A stretch of DNA of 64,000 bases from Lumnitzera littorea. Taxonomy: Eukaryota > Streptophyta > Magnoliopsida > Myrtales > Combretaceae. The stretch lies in the NCBI GenBank assembly GCA_024138015.1, contig JAMXBB010000010.1:6516262-6580261 (forward strand). The letters run 5' to 3'. The translations under genes and the position numbers were made by a program. The notes under the pieces were generated by a model. The model was not told where the DNA came from, did not search any database, and was given only the letters and a program-made list of their open reading frames with translations. Within the stretch, counting starts at the first letter, position 1; each line of letters starts with the position of its first letter. Shown here in pieces: positions 1 to 11,164 of this stretch.

Positions 1-115
1 AAGGAATGAACTAACCAGACAAACGTACCAATTCAACGGAGCCTAGCAATTTACGACTTGTCAGTTTGGAGAGTGGTTCGGCCGGCCAACCACAGTCCGA
101 GCTGGTTCCCCTGGT

Positions 116-456
116 CTACTCCTGAGTATCGGCATTTGTCCCTCTGTTTCCTCCATCTCCTTGAATATTTGGAAAGTTACCGACAACCGATTCCACATAG
201 AAGATTCTATTCCTCTGCGTCATTCTTGGCATCAGCCTTCGTATCTCGCTCACCACCTGAACTGTGACTTCCTCGGATAAATACCAAATCTTGTTGATTT
301 GAAGAAGCACTTCCCACTCGAACTAAATCCAAGGAAAGTTGCCTCCTTTTCGAGATCTCCTAAGGCTTTAAATTGTTTCTTCTTGCGTGTAATGGGAGCA
401 GGATTAGGGTTTTGGGACACAGGACTGGCAGACGACAACATAGTTTCTAGAGACAC
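116..456 (-). CDS. Possible partial gene running off the left edge (unrecognised)
   Basis: I do not recognise this protein. On the minus strand an open frame starts with ATG at 456 and reads MSLETMLSSASPVSQ, followed by a basic RKKKQFKALGDLEKEATF stretch. It stays open to about 250. A second minus-strand frame is open from about 310 to 116 and looks more protein-like (for example INKIWYLSEEVTVQVVSEIRR). The two overlap with an offset. Either a one-base deletion near 318 broke a single frame, or the first frame splices out at a GTGAGC donor near 261 and the second frame is chance. The gene would be divergent from CCMH and share its upstream region. A short coding exon is plausible; the product is unknown. 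Confidence 0.3.
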
Positions 457-881
457 TTAACACAACTCTCACTCAACACGTAAAATACCATCATTTGCAA
501 ATTTACTAGTTTTCTTTGTTCTCAAAATTTGGATCTTTGAAGTTATCGCATCACTATTTTTTCTCAATCCAGTTTCCCAGAACCAGCAGACTGAAAATTT
601 TCCAAAGTTGAATAATACGTGCCCATATGACATTTGATCCATTTGCGTGTAATTCCATCTAGGGTTTGTCAAGATATGCGTAAATGAGAAGGATTATGAT
701 TCACTGTATTGGGTTTTGTTAATTGGTATTCTATTTGTTTGATGAAATGCCTATGAAGTTTAACTTATTGAAATACTGCAATTTCGATTTTTCTTTTCAC
801 GTTTTAATTCTGGGTTTTTTGGTAGTGATGTTCCAATTTGCTTATTTGCAGTTGTTAAGAAGGTGAGGCTAAGAATACATC
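457..881. promoter_or_regulatory. Upstream region of CCMH, possibly a bidirectional promoter with a 5' UTR intron
   Basis: This stretch separates the divergent minus-strand frame (ATG at 456) from the CCMH start codon at 882, so it may serve both. A T-rich tract followed by TTTGCAG at about 845-851 looks like a 3' splice acceptor. This suggests the CCMH leader contains an intron whose last exon begins just before the ATG. No clear TATA box was identified. The assignment rests on position and the acceptor-like motif only. Confidence 0.3.
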
Positions 882-2722
882 ATGGCCGGTCAGGGTGATG
901 TGAATGAAGTGAAGAAGGAACGAGTGATTGAAGCTCGAGCGAGAAATATTAGTCAAAATGTTCGATGCACTGAGTGTGGGAGTCAGTCTATTGAGGATTC
1001 TCAGGCTGATATTGCTATCCTCCTCAGAAAGGTACTTGTCTCCTGCTTGGATCAAATTGAATAGAAATCAGAGTATAGGTATCAACTATTTGAGCTCTCT
1101 AAATGGTGTTTCATCCAATGATGTTTGAGCAGCTAGGGATTGAATATCGTACATATTTGTGTCGACTTCTTTATTCCCTGTGTTGTTTAATTTCATTGGA
1201 ACACCATTGAAACATGTTTAAGACAGTGAATACGTATGCAAGTTATTACGAACCATGTGTTTTGAATGTGCTTAGCTTCAAACAATTTCGTTCTGTTTTA
1301 ACTTTTGATGAATAACTTCATGTAATATTGCCTCCTCATGTTTGATGGACAAGAATTTGTAGGCTTTCATGTAGTGGTGATGTTATTCATGGTCCCACAC
1401 ATTTTACTGCAATATGGTCTATTAGTTATGTTCTATATGAAACAGGATCATGACTTTCAGTTTTCACATGCACATATCTAAGCAACTTCTCTTCATGTTG
1501 TAAACTCATTGAGCTTGTTCTAATTAGTTTTCAGTATGTAGGAGTAAGCCAGGTCATTTTGTTCCTCTCCACGCCCTGCAGAGCTTTGGGTCTTGAGCAT
1601 CAGGTTATGCATCTCTAGATTATATACTATACAGCTTTTGGAAACTGAAATCTAGAGAAGTGGGTGAGTTATAAATATAAAGGGGGTTAGTCATAGCTTC
1701 TCATAGAGTAGACACTTAGCCAAACTTATACTTTTTATCATTATATCATAAATAGTTCGAGTTATATAAGTATTTTACATTCATTGGAGTGCATGACCCT
1801 CTGATAATTTCCTTTGCAAGTTATTTTAATCATGCGAGAAGTCAGGTTGCACAAAATATTAAAGACAATTTTGTTGTGCCAGATATGCCATAGGTGAGTT
1901 AAATTGACCATTTAGTGGAATGTCCACACCACATGTCAGTCTTAACTTGTTTCCATTCAATTAAAAAGGTAAGTTGACTTATGGACAGTGGACAGACAGT
2001 AGTAAATGTTATACATTGGAGATAATTTCCTTGAAATAGTGCATGCTTCATACTTTGAATTTGATGTTGCTGTATAAATATTGATTCATACTTCGTTGAT
2101 TTTTTGGGTGCAACATTTAGAGTTTGTTGATGGATCTTACCTATCATAATTGGTGATTGTTTGGTGATACTTATGTATTCTTTTTCACGTGAATGTACTT
2201 GCTGTTGGCAGTAAAGTCTCATATTTGTCATGTAAATATTCTCTAAGAGAACATTTTACATGTTGATACATGATGCCTTTACTGTTTGATGCAGCTGATA
2301 CGTGATGAGATCCGAACTGGAAAAACAGACAAAGAAATCTATAAGAAACTTGAGGAAGATTTTGGGGAGACTGTGCTCTATACCCCCAAGTTTGATATGC
2401 AGACTGCAGCCTTGTGGCTGTCCCCGGTTAGTCACACCCTCCCCATCTTATTTTCAGATAATTTTTTCCCCTCCCTATAATGATATTATTCCAGATATAA
2501 TTTTTGTTTCTATTATAGGTGCTGCTGGCAGGTGGTGCTCTAGGAGCATGGGCTTATAAGAAGCATAAGCAAATGAACAATGTCCATATCATGGCTCTTG
2601 ACCTTGTGAGAGGTGTTCCGTTAACACCAAGGGAGAAAGAGACCTTGATGGATATCCTCACACCACCTCCCTCTCATCCAGGAACTTCCTCCTCCTGGTG
2701 GAAGAAGTGGCAAGGTCAATGA
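882..2722 (+). CDS. CCMH: Cytochrome c-type biogenesis protein CcmH-like, mitochondrial
   Basis: CCMH is part of the mitochondrial System I cytochrome c maturation pathway, where it keeps the apocytochrome CXXCH thiols reduced for haem ligation. Three exons, all phase 0, join to 161 residues plus stop: 882-1031, 2295-2426 and 2519-2722. This is close to the usual ~160 residues of the plant protein. The diagnostic RCXXC redox motif (R28-C29-T-E-C32, within NVRCTECGSQS) lies in exon 1. The exon 1/2 junction reads LLRK-LIRDEI, then a KTDKEIYKKLEEDFGE segment. A membrane span runs at about residues 88-107 (AALWLSPVLLAGGALGAWAY). The C-terminal tail contains RGVPLTPREKETLMDIL, typical of plant CCMH. 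Splice sites are GTACTT/GCAG and GTTAGT/TAG. The start is chosen because the next family-conserved residues begin about 15 codons later. Nothing looks broken. Confidence 0.95.
1032..2294 (+). other. CCMH intron 1, no further feature seen
   Basis: This 1.26 kb intron is AT-rich and bounded by GT and GCAG. Open frames on both strands inside it are short and resemble no protein family I know. No transposon termini were recognised. Confidence 0.7.
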
Positions 2723-3784
2723 CTGATGTCCAATCCATTTTCATATGCCTTAATGATAACGGGACCTGGTTATGAGAAAGCTCCATTATGTCTGATACCA
2801 AGATGAAAATCAACTTCTTAAAGAATTTGCTTCTCTGTCCTGCACATGCTCATTGGAAAATGCTTAAATGCTGTGTTAACGAGCCGTTCTAAATTGGTGT
2901 TATTGTTGGCACCGTGTATTAGCCATTTTGTAAAGTCTCTCATGTTGAGGTACTTTGATAAGCTATGCCAGCTGATATTTGTTCAATGGCTACTGTTCGA
3001 TTCTCATAAAGCGGCTGAAATTGTTGCTACATGTGCTGTGTTGGAAATATGCAAAGTTGCATAAGATATGGAATCTGGGGAAGTAGGAAGTCCCAAGATT
3101 GTAATGCGAACTCGCCTAAAATGCCCTGCTGGTTGTCACCTTGTATGATGAGATTCTTTACTATAGTCTAAATTCACTAACAAATAACAAAGTTTTTGCT
3201 TTAATCTGTTTCTTATGAAATTGTCATTTTATGGATTGACTTCTTGATGCTATGGGAGTCTGAGAAGTGGGTGACGTTTAATCTTGTCTTTTTCTATTTG
3301 TTCAGATACTGAGTAAAACAAGCTCTCCTTTTCCTTTAATTTGCATATAAATTAGTTTAAAGCTTAAGAGAAAATTGAGAACCCGTGCCGTTTGGGTACA
3401 GCTGGCTTGAAATCTTAAGAGTGACAACTCAGTTGAACTATGATACGAACAAGAGAAACAAAAGTGTATTTTATTTTAGTCGGCTTGCGAACAATGCAAA
3501 TCCGGAACATAGCTTGCGTTTTCTGGATACAATCCAAAAACTGTCAAAACGGTAAAGACCTTGTAAGTATGGGATCATAAATTACATAGCATTATTGTGT
3601 CCACATTATGCTATGTTTTATATTCGTGTCCAAGATTGGTTTATCCGCTGAAAACTCTTGACAAACGCGGAAGTTTCCTATAAGAATTCTTGAAAACTTG
3701 CTGAAGGGTTATCAATGGTGAAACCTGAGAAGGCTTAACAACGTTTTCCCTAAAAACGAACAGACTTGACTTTCAACTTATCAA
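2723..3784 (+). other. CCMH 3' UTR and intergenic spacer
   Basis: The stretch begins with the likely CCMH 3' UTR and runs to the start of the first PLAC8 gene. The last few tens of bases before 3785 would be that gene's 5' leader. A short open frame at 2846-3064 has no recognisable domain and is taken as chance. Confidence 0.5.
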
Positions 3785-5519
3785 ATGGCTAAGCTTGAGG
3801 ATATTGAGCCTAATGGAGCAGCACCACAACCTCCTCATCAGAATGCAACTACGGCACAAGTGCTGCCCATGCAACCACAGAATTATCCAAATAACCACAC
3901 GATGCAGCAAGTTCAGCAGCAGCATGGTCATCCAGATATGTCAATGATGCAACAAGTTCAGCAGCAGCATGGTCATCAAGATGTACCGATGATGCAACAA
4001 GTTCAGCAGCAAGACGATCTTCTGAATGCACCTATGATGCAAAAAGTTCAGCAGCAACCTCATATAAATTCACAGATGATGAACCCAGTTCAGCCAAGTG
4101 GTCAATCATTTGCTAGTGATCATTCTGGTGCTGCTGTCTTGATAGACAATCAGGTTGCTACTCCAGCAACTCTTGTTAGCAATCTGGATGTTGGAGAGCC
4201 CTGGACGACTGGATTGTTCGATTGTTTAGAGGATCCTAAGAATGGTAATTCAACAGAAACATGTCTATGTATGGATTTGTGGTTATGTCATTCGGGCTTT
4301 AGTTGCGAATCAGGAACCATTGGTTCTTTCATGCATTTACTAGGAAATCGTATAATCTTACGAGATTTGTTACAGTTGGCTGCATATGTACGCTAAAATC
4401 TGCATGCTTTGTGGAGAATGCCTTGTTTATTTTCTTATTTGTAGTCTATCTATCTCCTTAGAAGTGACTTGGAACATCTTAGTAAACAAAATAACTTAAA
4501 AAGTTTATTTTAGATGGATGAAAGAAGAGCATCATAGTACACAAGAAATAACTGAAAAAACCGTAAATAGCAGGAAAGTTGGACATAATGGATAGAATGG
4601 ACAAATACCAAACTAATTGCCACCTTTTTCTTGATCAATATCTTGCAGCCATTTTGTCCTTATACTTGCCTTGTCTGACATTCGGGAGGATAGCTGAAGT
4701 GTTAGATAAGGGAGGAATGGGTAAGGCCTCAGTAACATCTCTTGTTTTCTTTTCAGTTATCCATTTAACAAAATAATATTGGATCGTTCCGGGTAAACAT
4801 ACCTTTCTGTTCTTCTAGTCCCCCAAACAAGTTCTGTAAATTTCTTCTTGATACTAACCCTTACAGATTTCAATTGCAGAATGGTGGTTGGGAAGTTATA
4901 TATATTTAACTATGATGCCTTTCTTGTGCACTCACTGGATAATGGGATCAAAGTACAGGTCGAAATTGAGGAGGCAATATAATCTGGTGGACGCTCCTGT
5001 TAATGATTTTGTTGCCCATATGTTTTGCCCATTTTGTGCGCTTTCTCAAGAATTCAGAGAGCTCAGGAACAGGGGCTTGGATCCAGCTCTCGGTATGATC
5101 CTTATTCTAGTGCTTTTAATTCTAACTCTTTAGGCCTTGTCACTCATCCAAAGAAATGTAAGTAATCCAAAGAACTGTAAGTACTGTTCAAATTAACCCA
5201 CGGACGACCGAAAACAATAAAATAAGTCAACCCATCTGTGAAATATAAAGGGGGAAAAAAAAAGGGTACCATTTAAGCTTTTAGATTGATTTGATGTGGA
5301 AAATGCAGCAATATCTCTTTCAAAGTTTGAGAAGAAAGGTGTAAGCCTTCATTAAGAAACAAAGTTCAAACCGGCATACCTTGACAGGCAATGGTTTTCT
5401 ACCTTACTCATTCTTTATACTTTCACCTACTGCAATGTGATTCTTTTTAAGTATTTCTTGCAGGTTGGAGTCAAATAGCTGCTCAAGAACCTCCTCCAAC
5501 TCAAGGCATGACAAGATGA
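3785..5519 (+). CDS. PLAC8 / cell number regulator-like (PCR family) membrane protein, copy 1
   Basis: This is a plant PLAC8 (DUF614) protein of the PLANT CADMIUM RESISTANCE / CELL NUMBER REGULATOR family. These are small Cys-rich plasma-membrane proteins linked to metal efflux, calcium flux or organ size. Exons 3785-4244, 4649-4720, 4880-5092 and 5464-5519, with all introns in phase 1, give 266 residues. Residues 1-135 are hydrophilic and Gln-rich, with four ~15-residue tandem repeats (MMQQVQQQHGH type) at about 39-98. The PLAC8 core starts near residue 140 with PWTTGLFDCLEDPKN. It continues with LPCLTFGRIAEVLDKGG, a hydrophobic segment, then FCPFCALSQEFRELRNRGLDP. The tail ends GWSQIAAQEPPPTQGMTR; G-M-T-R endings are common in the family. 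The usual second CPC cysteine is LPC here, and the CC pair of the second Cys motif is FC. The family call is firm; the substrate is unknown. Confidence 0.9.
3901..4080 (+). repeat. In-frame tandem repeat, four ~45-bp units, in PLAC8 copy 1
   Basis: Four imperfect 45-bp units each begin with ATGCARCAAGTTCAGCAGC-like sequence and encode MMQQVQQQ followed by a variable seven-residue spacer (HGHPDMS, HGHQDVP, DDLLNAP, PHINSQ). The unit length is a multiple of three, so repeat number can vary without frameshift. The units lie entirely in the Gln-rich N-terminal extension, before the PLAC8 domain. Confidence 0.85.
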
Positions 5520-6190
5520 AGATCGGAATACAAGTCAAAAGCTGCTTAATCCATGTCTGCTTTGTTCCATAGATGTTTGATGTTAACTGTCCTGGTCCTT
5601 CTTTCACCGCTAAGCATATTAAGTAAGAAAGAAGAAAGAAAATTGTAGTTCATCTTTCAATTTTCTTTGCATTTAACCTTTTGACCATTTCATTTCCTTG
5701 TAGCTTTCTCTTCTGATAATAAATATGTTGATTATCATTTTAGGAAGTTGTCTTGTTAATCATCAATGCTTGCTATGCCTAGTGGCTTTCTCTTTCTACA
5801 ATAAATATAGACATAAGCTTCTGGAAATTGTTGTCTCATTAATCATCAATTTTGGTTATACTATAATATCAAAGTACATTTAATATAAGGAAAAAAAATT
5901 GTCATTATAGCTACTTGATGAAGATAAATACAATTAGTAATTGTTAATAGATTGTCACTAATTGATTGCTCCGGTTACATTGTATGATGGAAACATAGGA
6001 AGCTAACTCTATCGTACAAGAGTCTTTCGAGGGGGGTTTGGGGGTGGGGTGGGGTCTCTTTCTGTCTATATTTATGAAGATTGTTTACCATTGTGTTCTC
6101 ACTTTTGGTTACTAGATGATTCTCTTCTTTTATTTATGGTATATTTATATTTTTTATTTTTTTTGCCAATAGCAGTTTTTAACATTATAT
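5520..6190. other. Downstream spacer of PLAC8 copy 1
   Basis: This contains the probable 3' UTR of PLAC8 copy 1 and AT-rich intergenic DNA. A short G-rich run (GGGGGGTTTGGGGGTGGGGTGG) lies at about 6031-6053. No gene was recognised. Confidence 0.4.
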
Positions 6191-6191
6191 T

Positions 6192-6558
6192 TAGGAAAAA
6201 ATGCAAATAATTTTCTTAAACTTTAATTTAATTGCATATTGATTTCTTAAACTTTCATAGTATGCTTTAGGACCCTTTAGATATTGACAAATTAGAAAAT
6301 AATCCTTTTAAATTTTGATTTTGTTGTACATGCATAAACTTTGATTTTGTTGCACATACACTCCTTAAACTTATTGAAGCGTACTTTAAGATTTCTTAAA
6401 TTTTTATAATAGTATAACTTTTTTTAACTAAAAAAGAAAACGATCTTTATGCTGTCGATTTATTGAAATTTAGTAGGTTTTAAAGCATACTTTAAAAATT
6501 TAGAGTATCAATTCATACTAAAATAAAAAAAATATACAGGTTATTTACAATTTTCCCT
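6192..6558. repeat. MITE-like imperfect palindrome
   Basis: The left arm (AAAAAATGCAAATAATTTTC, then a CTTAAACTTT motif) resembles the reverse complement of the right arm, which ends ...TTATTTACAATTTTCCC. Such AT-rich, non-coding elements with long inverted arms and 'CTTAAACTTT' motifs are typical of plant MITEs. Target duplications were not resolved, so the ends are approximate. Confidence 0.45.
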
Positions 6559-6644
6559 TATATTAATTATATCAATATCTTTTTTTCCTATTTTTATCTG
6601 TTCATTTTATGTTTATTACAATTTTTAATTTTAGTTCATTTTCT

Positions 6645-7110
6645 TAAGGTAGTATTTGATTGCTAAAATTTGATAAAATAAGAAGGACTGAATAATATAA
6701 GTATAAAAGGAATATGATAATACAACAGTATTATATTATATTTGGTTTGTATAATACTGAATACATATTTTTGTAATGTCCTTTATTTAATGTACGTAAG
6801 TATTAAACTCAATATTGTAATTTGATATTAATATATTTAATATTATCTAATGTTTATTTAATTATATTTTTAGATTATTTTAAATTATAAATTTTAAATA
6901 TTATATAATATTTATACTTTCAATATTTTCTAAAATTTATTTAATTATATTTATATCCTTAATAACAATGTTTTTATCTTACAAAGTCAATTTTTGTGTA
7001 ATAGTTTAGATGAGATAAATTTTTAGCATTTTGTTTAGTCTTTTAGGCCTATTTTCATTTGATAACTAAACTCAAATTGTAAACCAAATATTAAATAAAA
7101 AATTTTATCC
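6645..7110. repeat. AT-rich MITE-like element (GTATTTGAT... / ...TTTTCATTTGATAAC)
   Basis: The segment opens with AAGGTAGTATTTGATTGC and closes with a partly inverted counterpart around 7040-7100. It is extremely AT-rich inside and shares style with the element at 8365-8870. No coding capacity is visible. The ends are approximate. Confidence 0.35.
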
Positions 7111-7179
7111 ATTAATTTTGTGCAACGAAAAAGAATACGTAAGGTGCAACACAACATTAGTCGTGAGTCTTGAGTTGCT

Positions 7180-7850
7180 TTTCTTGGTGTAGGTGTGTGG
7201 GTATAAGTGCAACGGTAACATATGTGCTATGTGTTAAGTTACTCTACATGTGACTAAAGAAATAACTTAAATCGTTTGTATAGAATGATCGGGAGAGAAG
7301 TATTGGGAGAAGGAGCAAGTGAACTCAACAAGGTTCTAACACTTGTAGTTATAGGTGGATGAGCTAAAAGGCATTAAACTCCACAGCTAATGAATGATAA
7401 GATAGTGTTCTTGAAATATTTAAATGTTTGATCTTTTACGGTAAGAATCCGACAAAGTAACGATGTTTATACCAAGATCTGTCCTATTTAAATAAAGGAG
7501 GGAGAAGGGCATTTATAGGAGTTGACTATTGATCTCATTCATTAGATTGTGGTGATGATGGATAGTTAGGATTAATCTCTTCTCTTAATAGATTCCTTAT
7601 GGGCTCCTTTGGATCCTAACCCAGTGAAAACTTTATTCTTAGTGAGCCAAGTTGAGAAATATTGGATTAGAAGGACTGATCAAACGAGCTTTATTTCAAA
7701 CCTACTATACTAAAACTTCTTTGATTATCTCAAATATTTGAACTTAACTCTTTAAACTCTATCGTCTTAACTCAAAGAATCAAATCCAATGGATTTAAAG
7801 GCCCAACTTGAATTTAGCTTTCTACACTAAGTTAACTACTCTTTCCAAGT
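7180..7850 (+). repeat. Dispersed repeat R1, copy 1 (candidate solo LTR)
   Basis: This ~0.7 kb non-coding segment recurs at 17130-17795 in the same orientation and inverted at 35700-36430. Shared landmarks in order are a GTGCTATGTG/CGTGTATGAAG block, 'ACATGTRAYTAAAGAAATRA', 'GGCATTAAACTCCACA', 'GTGTTTGAT', a 'GCATTTATAGGA' block, 'TTTCAAACCTACTATAC' and a terminal 'CTTTCTACA'. The CTCTACA-type end and the internal TATA-like 'TTTATAGGA' fit an LTR, but no coding domains or primer-binding site were seen. Confidence 0.5.
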
Positions 7851-8085
7851 AACTTCTTGGGATAAATGTTGGTTCTTAGCAAGAAAAGTTCCTTCATCAA
7901 CCATAGTTTGTTGCAGGTACTTCTTATTTTATGTTTTTTTCTTTTCTTTTCTCTTCTTACAACTATTAAAAAATAAAATAGAGTATGGTAACACTTTTAA
8001 TTCTAGTGTCTTTCCCTTCTTACTATATATGTCGACAGCTGTCTTGTTGATCGTTAATGCTAAGCACTTTCCTATGACAAAGTGT

Positions 8086-8104
8086 ATATATATATATATA
8101 TATA
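8086..8104. repeat. (TA)n microsatellite
   Basis: A pure run of TA dinucleotides. Similar runs occur at about 11131-11162, 12474-12494, 16208-16228, 24954-24970, 45643-45658, 45875-45891 and 50615-50632. Confidence 0.85.
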
Positions 8105-8364
8105 AGCCATTGCTACACTAAGGAAAAATTTGTTTATGGTTACTTGAAAAAATATAATTAGCAATTGTTCATAAACTTTCGTTGATCGATCGCTCCTCTT
8201 ACTTAATTTTTTTTACATCGATAGAATCGGGATGCAGTAAGTGTAGGCAATTCTATGCATTTTTGCTAACTCTATATTGTACTATCTTTTGGTTATTAGA
8301 GGACTCTTGCTGCTCCTTTAGTCATGGTTCTTCTGTCCCCAGTTGGCGTTTTCGGACATTAAAT

Positions 8365-8870
8365 TAGTTATATTAGATATCATTTGATTATACAAAACTT
8401 ATAAGATTGGATTGAATAAATTTTTTATTCATTATTTGATTTGCAATTTGAGTTTGATTACTGGATAAAAAAGCATCTGAAAGACTAAATAAAGTACTTC
8501 AAATTTATCTTATCTAAAATATAGTATAAAAGTTGGCTTCACTGGATAAAGACATAAGTATTAAGAATATAAATACAATTAAATAAATATTAGACAATAT
8601 TGATGTTATAAATATTAGATATTATTTAAAATTTAGACTTTTAAAATAATATAAATAAATAAATATTAAGGATATAAATATTAAAATATAATATTGATTC
8701 CAATACTTATATATATCGAACAAGAAATATCGTAATATTTTATGTTTAATATAATGCAAACTGAACATAGTACAATAATATTATAATATATTATACTCTT
8801 TATATTTGTACCATTCAATTCTCCTTATCATATCCAATCTTCATATCCAAATGCTACTTTAATCTCTTTT
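8365..8870. repeat. MITE-like inverted-repeat element
   Basis: The left arm (TAGATATCATTTGATTATAC ... AAGATTGGATTGAATAAA) matches the reverse complement of the right arm (...TTCAATTCTCCTTATCATATCCAATCTTCATATCCAAATGCTA). The 'GCATTTGGATAT...AAGATTGGATA' signature is common at the ends of plant non-autonomous DNA transposons. The centre is very AT-rich and non-coding. Confidence 0.5.
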
Positions 8871-11126
8871 CTCTTACTGATGTTGTTTTCGGTACGTTTT
8901 TAATTCCAATTTTTTATTTTCGAGTGGAATATTAGGTTTTTATTTTGGTTAAGAAAAAGATGTTTTCTCAGGTGCGGTACATTTTCCCTTTGATTTTTCA
9001 GCTAAAAAGTTGCTATTTACAACAATGCAATAATGAGGTAAAAGGTGTAGCTCATAATTTACCGGAAGATTCTTAGAGTTAGTCGAAAAAAGGTGGCTAA
9101 TTTTTCGGCTGTCTTTTGTCATTTTTTATTTTGTCGTAATGTTGTCTTTTTTGTTTTTTCTTTTTTGATAATTGTGTTTTTTGTTATGGTAAATGTGATA
9201 GAAAATTGGTATCTACTAGCTTTTTTATAATATTTTGGTAATAGTGTATTTTCCTTTTTCTTAGTGATAATTATGATAAAAAATTAATACCTATCATTTT
9301 TTTTTTTAATAATTCATGCATTTACTCATATTCTACATTATATTTAAGGTTGACAATTGCTGACATGATACAGTTACACGAAATACAATATGATATGATT
9401 ATTTACACAATTATAGAGAGAAAACATGAGACATGATATGATACATGATAAGATGATACAATTAAGACATAAATAAACACAATATGATATGATTATTTAC
9501 ACATGTTTTTGGCATTGACAGGAATTAGACACAATTAAGGACACAGAACATTACTCAGTAACACGAATTGCCAGCCCTAACTGTATTCATAATTATAGCT
9601 TAGTTGGCACATGTGTAAACTAAATGAATGCTAACTCATTAATGAAGTTGAGGTGGGAGAATATGAGTTTTCTAGAGTATTAGCACTGTAGGTAGGGCTT
9701 CTAAATGAGCTAAGGAGCTTAACTTAATCGAGCTTAATTAGTAAAAAAGCCGGGCTTAATCGAACTTAATTAGTAAATAAGCCGAACTCGAGCTCTAGCT
9801 CAAGAAAAAATTTGTTTATCTAAGCGAACGGAGCTCGAGCTCCTATTTAGATTCGTGAGCTGGCTTATGAGTCTGGGTTTATGAGCAAACTTACGAGTTT
9901 TTTATATATTATAAATAATACATATATAGTGTATTATATATTATATATTATTATAATCTAAAGGCTAATATGTATATAATATTATTTATAATGATATAAT
10001 ATATTATAGGATAATATATGATATATAATTTGATCATTATTCACTATTCGTTAACTTACTTATTTATCTATTTCTTCATTCTGTATACTTAAGTTTGTGA
10101 GTAGACTCGAGATTAGTTCACTTTTGACTTGGCATAGATCAAGCTTAATTAGTAAACAAAATGACCTTGAGCTTAAGACAAAGCTTGTTTATCTAAATGA
10201 GTCGAGTTCAAGCTTTAATTGCAAGTTTGATAAAAAGCTTGCCCTCGAGCTCTATAATTTTTAAATGATCACCTTGGTTCACTTATAGCCTTAATTATAG
10301 GTTACTTAGTTTAGTTCTCCTTGCGTGAGAAACGAAAATACTTTCTAAAGGCCCTTCTTCTAACAAGGAATGTGTCTATAAAAAAGCATTTTGAAAGGTT
10401 TTGATTGGTTTGAAAAATTTCTTAACTTATAAAAACTTCAAGAAAAATATTAAGAAACATATTGAAGGAACTAAGGAATAAAGTGGTGAGTTTCTTGAAA
10501 AAGGGAGTTTTTTTAATATTATGATGTCTTACTTAAGAGTACGAAATGAGTTGCTTGTAATACACATGATCTTTATAAAAACTGGCTTCCCCAATTAAAA
10601 ATTCCAACCTAAGGGTAATACAATACTTTGTACCAAGAACATTGCTATTTCATAGTGTTCAGAACAACTACTATAAAAAGAGAATTGTGATAATAACTAA
10701 TCAATTGTGGTTAATATTCCTTTTTATTATTCTATTTTTCTCTTAGGTAGGGTTTGATTATAAGAATTAAATTGAATAGTATACATTGTTTTCATGTGAT
10801 TATAGTACATATTGTGGTATTTTTATTAATTAAAAATGTAATAAACTAAACATACAATACCATGAAAAATAATGATTGAATTCCCAATACTATAAAAGAC
10901 GACTCTTTAATGGGTAATTGGAAATTCACTAAAATACCACATATATGAAGCTATTATAGGTTGCCACAAAAATTTATTCCTTATATTTATTAGACATTAT
11001 TCATAAAATATTTCTTTGTTGAAAATGTAAAAGTAAGGTAAGCCATATTATAAGAAATAAAAAATAATCATCAAATAACTTATAAATATAAATATATATC
11101 TTGTCATAAGATACTCTAAGAAATTG

Positions 11127-11164
<38 letters not shown>

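Noticed and set aside
2846..3064. 72-residue frame downstream of CCMH
   Set aside because: Lies in the likely 3' UTR region and has no homology I can recognise.
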